This document shows, one piece after another, positions 35,753 to 43,602 of a DNA stretch of 64,000 bases; positions within the stretch are counted from its first letter, which is position 1, and every line of letters starts with the position of its first letter. Origin of the DNA: Chitinophagaceae bacterium (GTDB lineage: Bacteria > Bacteroidota > Bacteroidia > Chitinophagales > Chitinophagaceae). Both the position numbers and the translations under genes were made by a program. The DNA is taken from the NCBI GenBank assembly GCA_016710165.1, contig JADJLJ010000002.1:587501-651500 (forward strand), written 5' to 3'. Under the pieces are notes generated by a model that had not been told where the DNA came from, did not search any database, and saw only the letters and a program-made list of their open reading frames with translations.

Positions 35753-37141
35753 TCAGAGATTTTTCAGATAGTCTGCCAGTTTCTCAAATGAGACCACTTC
35801 CTGTACACCGGTTGACAGGTTCTTCACCGGGCAATTCTTCTCTTCCATTTCTTTACTGCCGATGATGATCACAAATGGAATATTTTTCTTTTCTGCGTAT
35901 GTGAATTGTTTGTTGATCTTTACCGGCTCGTGGTACAATTCGCAGGCGATGCCGCTGCTGCGGAGTTTCTGCATGATGCCGAATGCAAACCGGCTTTCCG
36001 CTTCGCCCATATTAAAGAACAATGCCTTGGTACCCATCTGGAGGTTTTCCGGGAACAGGTTCATTTCTTCCAGTACATCATATATCCGGTCAACACCAAA
36101 TGAAATACCAACACCCGGGATATTGGGTACACCGAATAAACCGGTCAGGTCATCATAGCGTCCACCGCCACCAATGCTTCCCATCTTCACTTCTTCGGGC
36201 GCTTTGGCTTCGAAGATGATGCCTGTATAATAATTCAATCCTCTCGCTAAAGTAAAATCAATGATCAGATTGGTATTTTTTGCCTGCCTGTCCGGTAGGC
36301 AGGTTTGCTGAAATACGAATTCCACTTCTTCAATTCCCTGTTTGCCGCTTTCTATGGAGCCGATCAAAGACCTTATGGAGGATAATTTTTCTTCATTGCT
36401 TCCGGAAATGTTCAGGTAGTTTTCGATCGTTTTTACCTGTTCATTATTCAAACCACGCTGTTGCAGTTCTTCTTTTACTTTTTCTAAACCGATCTTATCT
36501 AATTTATCGATGGCAATGGTGATATCGGTCATTTTATCTGCACCCCCGCATAGCTCAGCCAACGCTGTTAAAATCTTGCGACTGTTAATTCTTAATTCAT
36601 AATTTTTAATTTTTAATTGAACAAACACTTCATGATAAATAGTAGCAAGTTCTACTTCATTCACTAAGGAAAGGCTGCCAACCACATCGGCATCGCATTG
36701 TGTAAACTCCCGGTAGCGTCCCTTTTGCGGACGGTCGGCCCGCCACACCGGTTGTATCTGGTATCGCCGGAAAGGGAAAGTGAGTCTCGTGTGGTTCATC
36801 GCCACGTAGCGGGCAAAGGGAATGGTAAGGTCGTATTTCAATGCCCTTTCGGTAATGCCTTTTACATTCTTTCCTTGCAGTACTTTTTCAAGATCCTCCC
36901 TGACCTGTTTTTCTTTCTCGGGATTATCAAGTCCGTTGTTCAGTATCTTGAAGATGAGTTTATCTCCCTCTTCCCCATATTTGCCCATCAGTGTTTCCAG
37001 GTTTTCCATCGCGGGGGTTTCCAATGGCTGAAAACCATACAGTTCAAACACATTTCTTATGGTGGAAAAAATATAATTCCTCTTTCGTACAACTTCTGCC
37101 GAAAAATCTCTGGTGCCTTGAGGAATGGATGGTTTTGTCAT
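35753..37141 (-). CDS. hisS: Histidyl-tRNA synthetase
   Basis: 462 residues from the ATG at 37141 (MTKPSIPQGTRDFSAEVV, the conserved class II start); an upstream ATG at 37186 would translate repeat sequence. Motif 2 is at RYQIQPVWRADRPQKGRYREFTQCDADVVG; the histidine-specific motifs are LARGLNYYTGIIFE and GGGRYDDLTGLFG. The C-terminal anticodon domain follows (ELYHEPVKINKQFTYAEKKN). A GC palindrome at 36283-36303 lies inside the gene and encodes CLPDRQ in a linker before LARGLNYYTG. Its start codon is five bases from a foldback arm, so no ordinary leader remains. Confidence 0.95.
   Translation of the reverse strand: MTKPSIPQGTRDFSAEVVRKRNYIFSTIRNVFELYGFQPLETPAMENLETLMGKYGEEGDKLIFKILNNGLDNPEKEKQVREDLEKVLQGKNVKGITERALKYDLTIPFARYVAMNHTRLTFPFRRYQIQPVWRADRPQKGRYREFTQCDADVVGSLSLVNEVELATIYHEVFVQLKIKNYELRINSRKILTALAELCGGADKMTDITIAIDKLDKIGLEKVKEELQQRGLNNEQVKTIENYLNISGSNEEKLSSIRSLIGSIESGKQGIEEVEFVFQQTCLPDRQAKNTNLIIDFTLARGLNYYTGIIFEAKAPEEVKMGSIGGGGRYDDLTGLFGVPNIPGVGISFGVDRIYDVLEEMNLFPENLQMGTKALFFNMGEAESRFAFGIMQKLRSSGIACELYHEPVKINKQFTYAEKKNIPFVIIIGSKEMEEKNCPVKNLSTGVQEVVSFEKLADYLKNL
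36283..36303. repeat. GC palindrome within the hisS coding sequence
   Basis: Arms CCTGCCT and AGGCAGG flank GTCCGGT: 21 bases. In the hisS frame it encodes CLPDRQ. It shares the CCTGCCTG and GGCAGG words with the palindromes at 1327-1342 and 55342-55355. The length is a multiple of three. Confidence 0.7.
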
Positions 37142-37145
37142 GATG

Positions 37146-37615
37146 GTCGTGAGTCGTGAATGGTGAGACGTGAGTTTAGTAAACAATCATTTTACTGAGC
37201 ATTTGAAAAGTTTTTAGCATCAACGTCCCGGTTTCTGCCAATTCTTCTTTTTTAAAATATTCTAAAGAAACTGCTATGTCAAAAATAGCATCTATTTCAA
37301 TCAATGAACCCCTGGATATTTCATAAAATCTCCTTCTTTCAGCCTCTGATTTTCTTGAACTTCCCTCGGCTATATTAAGCTGAACTGACAGGGCAGCCCT
37401 TCTTAACTGCTGTACCATATTAAACCGCTCTTCGGAAGGCAGTGATTTTGATATCCTGTAACAGGCTGGGACAAAATTCTTACCTGTGATAAAAACATCC
37501 AGTTTAGTATGTGCTAAATCTAAAAACATAAAAATGATTTTTCCTTGGAAATGAGGAAACATTTCTGTTTCTCTTATTCCCGGCTGCTCACGACTGACTG
37601 CTCACGTCTCACGAT
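37146..37615. mobile_element. Putative foldback element carrying a four-helix-bundle (IVP/S23-type) gene
   Basis: The left arm (37146-37174) and right arm (37584-37615) contain the same words in inverted orientation: GTCGTGAGTCGTGA and GTGAGACGTGAG on the left, CTCACGACTGACTG and CTCACGTCTCACGA on the right. Between them lies only the four-helix-bundle gene, whose stop codon begins two bases after the left arm. The left arm begins five bases upstream of the hisS start and the right arm overlaps the 3' end of the phosphatase gene. No transposase or target-site duplication was seen, so mobility is inferred from form. Confidence 0.5.
37176..37529 (-). CDS. Four-helix-bundle protein of the 23S-rRNA intervening-sequence (S23/IVP) family
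   Basis: 117 residues from the ATG at 37529 (MFLDLAHTKLDVF); an upstream ATG at 37562 is possible. All-helical, with YRISKSLPSEERFNMVQQLRRAALSVQLNIAEGSS, a pattern diagnostic of the family (LPxxEryxlxxQlrRAa.Si.sNIAEG). Relatives are encoded in intervening sequences of bacterial 23S rRNA and resemble the Avd protein of diversity-generating retroelements. Here it stands alone, far from rRNA, between inverted arms. No reverse transcriptase or variable repeat is visible. Biochemical function is unknown; nucleic-acid binding is likely. Confidence 0.88.
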   Translation of the reverse strand: MFLDLAHTKLDVFITGKNFVPACYRISKSLPSEERFNMVQQLRRAALSVQLNIAEGSSRKSEAERRRFYEISRGSLIEIDAIFDIAVSLEYFKKEELAETGTLMLKTFQMLSKMIVY

Positions 37616-38050
37616 CAGTTCGCATACTTCATCTATCAGCTTATAGGCTTCATGAAAATCCTGTTCTCCTCCGTACCAGGGATCCGGCACATCCCGGTCT
37701 TCGCCCGGGTAAACCTCATTTAAAAACAAATCTACTTTAGTTGCGTTGAATTTATTTCTGCTGATCCGTTTTATATCTTCCAGCACATCATTTGCCATGG
37801 CGTAAATGCGATCGAATTGTTCAAGGTCATCTGCCATAAAGCGCCTGCTCCGCTGGTTGCTGATGTCAACGCCATTTTCCCTTGCTACCTTAATGCCCAG
37901 GTGATGCGGGGGCTCGCCGGTATGGTATCCGTTGGTGCCGGCGCTTTCCACGGTCCAGTTCAATCCCGCCTTCCGGGCCCTATCCTGCAGGATTCCTTCC
38001 GCCATCGGGCTGCGGCAGATATTGCCCAGGCAAACCATTAGAATTTTCAT
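37574..38050 (-). CDS. Low-molecular-weight protein-tyrosine phosphatase
   Basis: 158 residues from the ATG at 38050 (MKILMVCLGNICRSPMAEGIL); a longer frame starts at 38077. The P-loop CLGNICRSP (CX5R) is at residues 7-15 and the general-acid loop is in DVPDPWYGGEQDF near 120. It dephosphorylates tyrosine phosphates, often on exopolysaccharide kinases. The last ten residues (REQSVVSSRE) are encoded by the right arm of the foldback element, so the natural C-terminus may have been replaced. It lacks a kinase neighbour. Confidence 0.92.
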   Translation of the reverse strand: MKILMVCLGNICRSPMAEGILQDRARKAGLNWTVESAGTNGYHTGEPPHHLGIKVARENGVDISNQRSRRFMADDLEQFDRIYAMANDVLEDIKRISRNKFNATKVDLFLNEVYPGEDRDVPDPWYGGEQDFHEAYKLIDEVCELIVRREQSVVSSRE

Positions 38051-38070
38051 GGCGCAAAGATAGGAAGCTG

Positions 38071-38172
38071 GCTGCAAGCTTCAAGGGGAGTAGCCGCAAG
38101 GGACAAGCATGATACAAAAAGACTTTGTTCATCATTCTGTCCCTTGCGACTTGTAGCTACTCCCCTTGCAGC
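38071..38172. repeat. Foldback element with GCTGCAAG arms upstream of the phosphatase gene
   Basis: The left arm has GCTGCAAG, AGGGGAGTAG, CGCAAGGGAC and CATGAT in order; the right arm has the reverse complements ATCAT, GTCCCTTGCG, CTACTCCCCT and CTTGCAGC in mirror order, with small differences. The arms are about 40 bases each with a loop of about 17. It lies 20 bases upstream of the phosphatase start in the divergent gap. Confidence 0.8.
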
Positions 38173-38221
38173 TTTTTATGGAATTGCTCAACTTCCACAT
38201 CTTACTACCGTACACGGCGCC

Positions 38222-38267
38222 GGTTTTGGATCTGTTAATTCTCCCGATAGCGATCGGGATCAAAACC
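38222..38267. repeat. Nested palindrome upstream of tonB (TCCCGAT / ATCGGGA)
   Basis: GGTTTTG and CAAAACC lie outside TCCCGAT...ATCGGGA, so the whole can fold into one hairpin with a small internal loop. It ends eight bases before the ATG at 38275 and could also affect translation. Confidence 0.65.
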
Positions 38268-38274
38268 AAACTAT

Positions 38275-39102
38275 ATGAACAGCAACCTGATCTTGAAAAG
38301 CGATATCCTGGATATCATTTTCGAAAAACGAAATAAAGAATACGGCGCTTACATCCTACGTAAATTTTATGAGAACCGTTTGAAAAGGGCCCTGCTAATA
38401 ATGTTACTGACAGCAGGCGCATTCTTATCATTCACGCTCCTTCCACAAAGATCAAATCACCTGGTGGGCAAAGTATATGACATTCCAAAAACGGAACTGG
38501 CGAAGGCCGATGAAACAAAGCCCAAAGAACTTCCCAAAAAAAAGGAAGTGCCTAAAGCAGAGCCTAAGCTTAAACCAGCATCCGTCAGCCAGGTGAAGTC
38601 TGTAGCTACTTTTAAGATCGTTGATGACAAGGTTAAGACCGATACGGTGCGGACCATTAAGGAAAATGATGTTATTGGAAGTACAACGGTAATTGTTGCC
38701 GATCCCGGAATTCCCGTTGTTTTGACTGCACCTGCTGAACCAGGTACTGTCATGACAGAACCGGTAAAAATTGATAAATCAACACCGTTGGATCTCCACG
38801 CGGTGGATGTGCCCCCCTCCTTTCCCGGGGGAACAGAAGCGCTGCTGAATTTTCTAAGGAAGCACCTGAATAATCCGGAGCCAATGGTGGAAGGAGAATC
38901 GGTTAGTGTTAAAGTAACTTTTGTGGTGGGGTACGGAGGCAAACTGCAGGGTTTTAAGATCTCCGAAGACGGCGGAGATGTATTTAATAAAGAAGTAATA
39001 AGGGTATTGAAGAAAATGCCCGACTGGGTACCCGGCAAAGCAAAGGGCGAAAATGTATCGGTATACTATGCCATTCCCGTAAAGTTTACCGGTTCAGACT
39101 GA
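38275..39102 (+). CDS. TonB-family energy transducer
   Basis: 275 residues. The N-terminus LKSDILDIIFEKRNKEYGAYILRK is the Bacteroidetes TonB cytoplasmic motif, followed by one transmembrane helix (about 37-56), a Lys/Glu/Pro-rich periplasmic linker, and a TonB C-terminal domain (about 180-275: FPGGTEALLNFLRKHLNNP, VKVTFVVGYGGKLQGFKI, VLKKMPDWVPGKAKGENVSVYYAIPVKF). It carries proton-motive energy from ExbB/ExbD to outer-membrane receptors. No ExbB or ExbD gene lies next to it; a full set is 20 kb away and may serve both. It starts a four-gene run with a PstS-like lipoprotein and a TPR protein. Confidence 0.9.
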   Translation: MNSNLILKSDILDIIFEKRNKEYGAYILRKFYENRLKRALLIMLLTAGAFLSFTLLPQRSNHLVGKVYDIPKTELAKADETKPKELPKKKEVPKAEPKLKPASVSQVKSVATFKIVDDKVKTDTVRTIKENDVIGSTTVIVADPGIPVVLTAPAEPGTVMTEPVKIDKSTPLDLHAVDVPPSFPGGTEALLNFLRKHLNNPEPMVEGESVSVKVTFVVGYGGKLQGFKISEDGGDVFNKEVIRVLKKMPDWVPGKAKGENVSVYYAIPVKFTGSD

Positions 39103-39163
39103 TTAAACGTAATTATTTTACTAATTTCACAGCCCCGTCAAAAGCGGGGCATAAACATAAAAT

Positions 39164-39421
39164 ATGGCACTGGAAGAATTTGAAAAGGAACAGTTGAGTG
39201 AAAGGGACAAAAGGTACGTCCGCATGCGTAGTATCATGGACATGGGTATGGGGGTATTGTGGTCGGCGATGGGGGTTTTTCTGCTGTTCATTAAAAAATT
39301 CAGCCCCGACCTGGCGCTTCAGTACGATGAGAATATACTCATGATCTTTGGAGGCGTTTGTGTTGCATACGGCCTGTTCCGGATTTACAGGGGCATTAAG
39401 AAAAATTATTTACGGCATTGA
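39164..39421 (+). CDS. Small two-helix membrane protein
   Basis: 85 residues with two transmembrane segments (about 27-46 and 60-78) and a charged N-terminus (EEFEKEQLSERDKRYVRMRS). I do not recognise a named family; small proteins like this occur between tonB and the PstS-like gene in similar Bacteroidetes clusters. Its stop codon overlaps the start of the next gene, so the two are translationally coupled. Confidence 0.75.
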   Translation: MALEEFEKEQLSERDKRYVRMRSIMDMGMGVLWSAMGVFLLFIKKFSPDLALQYDENILMIFGGVCVAYGLFRIYRGIKKNYLRH

Positions 39422-40362
39422 TCAATAAGGATATTTTGAGGCATTGGAAGAGATATGGTGTAGGCTTTTTAATGACCTGGTTTTGCATAAGTGCATGTGA
39501 CCAGGCAAAAAAAGATCCGATGTACTCGTTGAAAAACGGGACCATCCACATCAGCGTGGATGAATCCTTCCGGCCGGTGATCGAAGAGCAGATAAAGGTC
39601 TTTGAACGGTCCTTTCCCGGGGCAAAGATACTGGCCGAATATAAGACAGAGGCAAACTGCTTTAAGGATTTCTTTTCCGACACGGCAAACCGGATGATCA
39701 TTGTAACCAGGGGGCTCACGGATGAAGAAGACCGGTATTATAAAGACAGCCTGAATTATTCACCCCGGTGGAACACACTTGCCTACGATGCCATCACCAT
39801 CCTTGTAAACAGCAAAAGCAGTGATACTTTGTTTACAATGGAGCGGCTGAAAGCCCAGTTATCGGGTAAAATGAACAGGGACCAGAAAGTAGTATTCGAC
39901 GGGTTGAATGCAACCAGTACTGTACGCTTTGTACTCGACAGTATCCTGAAGGGAGAGCAATTTGATACCAGTGTGGTGAAAGCTGTAAAAAGCAGCCAGG
40001 ATGTTATCAGCTATGTTTCGTCAAATGAGAACGCAGTGGGTTTTGTAGGAATAAGCTGGATCGGTAACCCGGAAGATACGGCCCAGGTGAATATGTTAAA
40101 CAAAGTAAAAATTGCGTACGTTTCCTGCAGTGTTTGCCCGGACTCTCCTTATGTAAAACCAATGCAGGCCAGCATTCTCACCAGGCGGTACCCTTTGGTA
40201 CGTGGTTTGTATTACGTAGTAAAAGAAGGGTATGATGGCGTGGGAATGGGGTTTTCGAATTTTATGCGGAATGAACGGGGCCAGCTGATCTTCAAAAGGG
40301 CGTACCTGGGTACCATAATGGATTTTGAGATACGGAATGTGAAGATCAATAAAAAATTATAG
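39418..40362 (+). CDS. PstS-like substrate-binding lipoprotein
   Basis: 314 residues. The start is a TTG at 39418 overlapping the previous stop; an ATG at 39472 is an alternative. The signal region ends in a lipobox ISAC (Cys about 24). The body matches PstS-like type 2 periplasmic binding proteins: GTIHISVDESFRPVIEEQIKVFE, FDGLNATSTVRFVLDSI, VISYVSSNENAVGFVGISWI, ILTRRYPLVRGLYYVVKEG. It lacks a PstA/B/C transporter nearby, so it is probably not a classic phosphate importer; here it may bind phosphate or another anion for an outer-membrane or motor system. Confidence 0.85.
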   Translation: MINKDILRHWKRYGVGFLMTWFCISACDQAKKDPMYSLKNGTIHISVDESFRPVIEEQIKVFERSFPGAKILAEYKTEANCFKDFFSDTANRMIIVTRGLTDEEDRYYKDSLNYSPRWNTLAYDAITILVNSKSSDTLFTMERLKAQLSGKMNRDQKVVFDGLNATSTVRFVLDSILKGEQFDTSVVKAVKSSQDVISYVSSNENAVGFVGISWIGNPEDTAQVNMLNKVKIAYVSCSVCPDSPYVKPMQASILTRRYPLVRGLYYVVKEGYDGVGMGFSNFMRNERGQLIFKRAYLGTIMDFEIRNVKINKKL

Positions 40363-40436
40363 AAAGATTATAGGGAATTAAAGGCGGGATGTTTTGGAAA
40401 ATTAATATTATTGTACAGACTTAAACAGCAAAAGAA

Positions 40437-42344
40437 ATGAAGAAGTTAAAATTTACACTGATCCTGTTGAGCAGTTTAATGACAGTGGGCCTGGTCAATG
40501 CACAAGGCATTGAAGAGGGAAAGCGGTTCTTGTACTATGAAAAGTTCATCAGTGCAAAAAATGTGTTCCAGGGTTTACTGGGTGCAAACCCGGCAAATGA
40601 GGAAGCTGCTTACTGGCTGGGACAAACATTATTGGCCCCGGATGAGGATAAGGATCTTGCTGGCGCCCGGGCAGTGTACGCAAAGGCATTGGCTGCAAAT
40701 CCCAACAGCGCTTTGCTCAATGCCGGCATGGGTCATGTGGAATTGCTGGAAGGAAAGACACAGGAAGCCCGTAACCATTTTGAAACAGCCATCAGCCTGA
40801 GCAAGGGAAAGAGCATTGAGGTGCTGGATGCCGTTGGGTTTGCCAATGGCGATTTTGATTCAAAACTGGGTGATGGGGCCTATGCGGTGGAAAAACTGCA
40901 ACAGGCTACCAGCATAAAGGGATTTAAAGATGCCCGTATCCTCACAGACCTGGGCGATGCATACCGTAAAGTGGGCGACGGCGGATCTGCACAGCGTACC
41001 TATGAAGCGGCACTGGCCATTGATCCAAGGTATGCAAGGGCCAAATACCGGATCGGGAGGATCTACCAGTCACAGGGCGAAACACAAAAAGATATTTTCC
41101 TCGGGTATTATAATGAAGCCATTGCGTTGGATCCGGCCTATACCCGTGTGTATTTTACGTTGCATCAGTATTACTATGAAACAGATGTTGTAAAGTCTGC
41201 AGAATACCTGAACAAATACCTGGCATCAAAAGGTTCCGATGAAACAAATGCCTGCTTCCTGCAGGCCCAGATGAAATATGCCCAGGGCTTATTTGCCGAA
41301 ACGGTTACTGCTGCAAACAGCTGCATTGCATCAACGCCAAATCCATATCCAAACCTGTATGGACTGGTAGCGTATTCATCGTACAAACTGGGCGATTCTT
41401 TAGGTGCAAAGAATGCCTTTGAACAGTATTTTCAAAAGCAAAAGCCGGATAAGATAGGAGTACGTGACAGGTTCACGTACGGAGAGGTTTTGTTGAAGTT
41501 CCCGGGTAGCGAAGCCCTTGCCGGAACGTATATTCAGCAGGCGGTTGACCAGGACAGCACGGAAGCCGGTAAAGTGGCCTTATTAAAATCGGTGGCTTCC
41601 ACGTACGAAAAAAGGGGCCAATATACCGAAGCGGGGGATTGGTATAAAAAAGTGCTGAACATAAAAAAGACTCCTACCAAAAATGAAATATATAATGCAG
41701 GTTATAGCTATTACCGAATTGGAAAGTTTGCGCAGGCAAGTGAGGTATTCGATATCTACACCCAAAAATACCCCGACGATATTTTTGGATATTATATGAT
41801 GGGTAAATGTTATTGGGGTATTGATACCACGATGGTTTTTGGCCTGGCCAATAACGCTTTTGCAAAGGCAATACAGGTAGGGGAAGCCTATCCGGATAAG
41901 TCCAAGATTTTAGCACAACTGATGGGTAGCTATAAATATATGATCGCTTACGGGGCTAATATTGAAAAAAATAAAGAGTTGGCTTTAAGTTTTGCCGATA
42001 AGGCATTATTGGTAGACGCTACTGATCAGGAAGTGCTTACCAATAAAGATATTATTTCTAAAATAACTTTCAAGCCCAATACAAAACCGGCAAACAAGGC
42101 CGATAAAGTTATCATGGGTGCCGATGGGTCAATTACTGCAACAGGGAGCGACGGATCAAGTACCGTAATTACCAAAGAAGGTAAAATAACCACCATAAAA
42201 GACGGCATCACCACCATCATAGAGAACGGGAAAGTGACCATGATCGGAAAAGACGGAAAGGTGATAAATCCAACACCCCCTGCACCTCCCGCCAAGCCGG
42301 CAAAACCAAAGCCCGGTAGCGGCACGGCTCCAAAAAAAAAGTAA
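40437..42344 (+). CDS. Tetratricopeptide-repeat periplasmic protein
   Basis: 635 residues with a signal peptide (about 22). Many TPR units of about 34 residues are visible, for example GDAYRKVGDGGSAQRTYEAALAIDPRYARA, AGYSYYRIGKFAQASEVFDIY and YFQKQKPDKIGVRDRFTYGEV. The last 80 residues contain repeats of a Gly-Asp-Gly-Ser type (IMGADGSITATGSDGSSTV) and a Pro/Lys-rich end. It scaffolds protein interactions. It follows the PstS-like gene by 74 bases, ends the cluster and is followed by a terminator. Confidence 0.88.
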   Translation: MKKLKFTLILLSSLMTVGLVNAQGIEEGKRFLYYEKFISAKNVFQGLLGANPANEEAAYWLGQTLLAPDEDKDLAGARAVYAKALAANPNSALLNAGMGHVELLEGKTQEARNHFETAISLSKGKSIEVLDAVGFANGDFDSKLGDGAYAVEKLQQATSIKGFKDARILTDLGDAYRKVGDGGSAQRTYEAALAIDPRYARAKYRIGRIYQSQGETQKDIFLGYYNEAIALDPAYTRVYFTLHQYYYETDVVKSAEYLNKYLASKGSDETNACFLQAQMKYAQGLFAETVTAANSCIASTPNPYPNLYGLVAYSSYKLGDSLGAKNAFEQYFQKQKPDKIGVRDRFTYGEVLLKFPGSEALAGTYIQQAVDQDSTEAGKVALLKSVASTYEKRGQYTEAGDWYKKVLNIKKTPTKNEIYNAGYSYYRIGKFAQASEVFDIYTQKYPDDIFGYYMMGKCYWGIDTTMVFGLANNAFAKAIQVGEAYPDKSKILAQLMGSYKYMIAYGANIEKNKELALSFADKALLVDATDQEVLTNKDIISKITFKPNTKPANKADKVIMGADGSITATGSDGSSTVITKEGKITTIKDGITTIIENGKVTMIGKDGKVINPTPPAPPAKPAKPKPGSGTAPKKK

Positions 42345-42365
42345 AAAAGAAAGGTAAATAAAGCG

Positions 42366-42397
42366 ATCCCCGTTATTCGTACAATAACGGGGATTTA
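42366..42397 (+). terminator. Terminator of the tonB-pstS-like-TPR cluster
   Basis: ATCCCCGTTATT and AATAACGGGGAT form a perfect 12-base stem, followed by TTATTTTT. It separates the cluster from the nuo operon. Confidence 0.9.
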
Positions 42398-42408
42398 TTT
42401 TTCAATCT

Positions 42409-42439
42409 ATTGATTATTGCTTCTGCTGCCTTATTTTTG
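42409..42439 (+). promoter_or_regulatory. Putative nuo operon promoter
   Basis: ATTG (42409-42412), 19 bases, TATTTTTG (42432-42439): a good match to the Bacteroidetes -33/-7 pattern (TTG / TAnnTTTG). The nuoA ATG is 24 bases downstream, after the terminator of the previous gene. Confidence 0.55.
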
Positions 42440-42463
42440 CCTGTAATCAGAACCGTTAATCCA

Positions 42464-42859
42464 ATGGACTTTTTTTTGTTACAGGCAAACGATGTGAACA
42501 ACGCAGTAAATTACCTGCCCATTGGCCTCCAGTTACTTTTTGCCATTGGACTGATCGCAGCCATCATTGTAGGATCCGATTACCTGGGCCCCAAAAGAAG
42601 AACGGCTGATAAACTCCAGAATTTTGAGAGTGGAATAGAGATCAAAGGCAATGCACGCCAGCCCATGGCCGTAAAATATTTCCTTGTTGCCATTTTATTT
42701 GTCTTGTTTGATGTGGAAGTGATCTTCTTTTATCCGTATGCGATAAACTTCAGGGAACTGGGATGGAGCGGCTTTGCAGCCGTGGTGGTTTTTGTAGGCT
42801 TATTTATAACGGGGTTGATTTATATATTCAAGAAAGGCGCTTTGAAGTGGGAAGAATAA
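42464..42859 (+). CDS. nuoA: NADH-quinone oxidoreductase subunit A
   Basis: 131 residues from the ATG at 42464 (MDFFLLQANDVNNAVNYLP); a TTG at 42410 overlaps the promoter boxes and is rejected. Three transmembrane helices. The family loop KLQNFESGIEIKGNARQPMAVKYFLVAILFVLFDVEVIFFYPYA is complete, including the conserved FExGI and FDVExxFxYP. It forms part of the proton-pumping membrane arm near the quinone chamber. It is the first of the 14 complex I genes in this operon. Confidence 0.95.
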   Translation: MDFFLLQANDVNNAVNYLPIGLQLLFAIGLIAAIIVGSDYLGPKRRTADKLQNFESGIEIKGNARQPMAVKYFLVAILFVLFDVEVIFFYPYAINFRELGWSGFAAVVVFVGLFITGLIYIFKKGALKWEE

Positions 42860-42860
42860 T

Positions 42861-42933
42861 CAGTTTAAAAGTTGAATGATAAAGTTTGAATTAAAAACCA
42901 TCATTTAACATTCAATATTCAACATTCAAAATA
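42861..42933. repeat. Foldback-like element between nuoA and nuoB
   Basis: The left arm has GTTGAATGATAAAGTTTGAAT and the right arm ATTTAACATTCAATATTCAACATTC; the words TTGAATG and CATTCAA are inverted copies. It fills nearly the whole gap to the nuoB ATG at 42938. Confidence 0.6.
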
Positions 42934-42937
42934 GAAA

Positions 42938-43501
42938 ATGAGTCGTCCGGTACAATATAATACACACATCAAATTTGAGGGTATTCCGGAAGGATACATG
43001 GGGGAAGGGTTCATGGCAACCAACCTGGAAAAAGTGGTGAGCCTTGCCCGTAAAAATTCAATCTGGCCCCTGCCTTTTGCAACAAGCTGTTGCGGCATTG
43101 AGTTCATGGCCACGGCTGCCAGTCATTATGACCTGGCCAGGTTTGGTGCAGAGCGTATGAGCTTTTCTCCCCGCCAGTGTGATCTCATACTGGTGATGGG
43201 AACCATTGCAAAAAAAATGGGCCCTGTACTGCGGCAGGTTTACCTGCAAATGGCGGAGCCCCGTTGGGTAATGGCTGTTGGCGCCTGTGCATCATCCGGT
43301 GGGATATTTGACACCTACTCTGTTTTACAGGGCATCGACCAGGTGATACCCGTAGATGTATATGTGCCCGGTTGCCCGCCCAGGCCCGAAGCCATCCTGG
43401 ATGGATTCATCAAGATACAGGAACTGGTGAATGCGGAAGGGCTGCGGAGAAGGTACAGTGATCAGTACAAGGAGTTGCTCGCCGGATACGGGATACAATA
43501 G
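42938..43501 (+). CDS. nuoB: NADH-quinone oxidoreductase subunit B
   Basis: 187 residues. It holds the N2 4Fe-4S cluster: vicinal Cys in FATSCCGIEFMA, then the downstream VMAVGACASSGGIF and VPGCPPRPEAILDG. The PRVVxMxxG-like PRWVMAVGACASSGG is present. N2 passes electrons to quinone. A C-terminal RRRYSDQYKELLAGYG is shorter than E. coli. It is at the interface of the two arms, with nuoCD. Confidence 0.96.
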   Translation: MSRPVQYNTHIKFEGIPEGYMGEGFMATNLEKVVSLARKNSIWPLPFATSCCGIEFMATAASHYDLARFGAERMSFSPRQCDLILVMGTIAKKMGPVLRQVYLQMAEPRWVMAVGACASSGGIFDTYSVLQGIDQVIPVDVYVPGCPPRPEAILDGFIKIQELVNAEGLRRRYSDQYKELLAGYGIQ

Positions 43502-43504
43502 TAA

Positions 43505-43595
43505 TTAAATGATGAACCTCAGTGGGGTAAATGATAAACTTCATGCACACAAATCAGTTAACCCCCCGTTTATCTATAAGTTTGTAGATCGAAAT
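43505..43595. repeat. Weak foldback-like sequence between nuoB and nuoC
   Basis: GGGGTAAATGATAAAC on the left and GTTAACCCCCCGTTTATC on the right are approximate inverse copies; the word ATGATGAA / ATGATAAA also repeats. Clearly weaker than the other elements in the operon. Confidence 0.35.
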
Positions 43596-43602
43596 GTAAA
43601 AG

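Noticed and set aside
36585..36619. AT-rich segment in hisS (encoding KIKNYELRIN) as another in-frame repeat insertion
   Set aside because: The DNA resembles the AT-rich intergenic words, but the encoded residues align with the normal HisS strand leading into RINxRKIL, so native origin is at least as likely.
37176..37529. Four-helix-bundle gene as the Avd protein of a diversity-generating retroelement
   Set aside because: No reverse transcriptase, template repeat or variable repeat is visible nearby.
39418..40362. Phosphate ABC transporter (PstSCAB) locus
   Set aside because: Only the PstS-like protein is present, as a lipoprotein, with no permease or ATPase.
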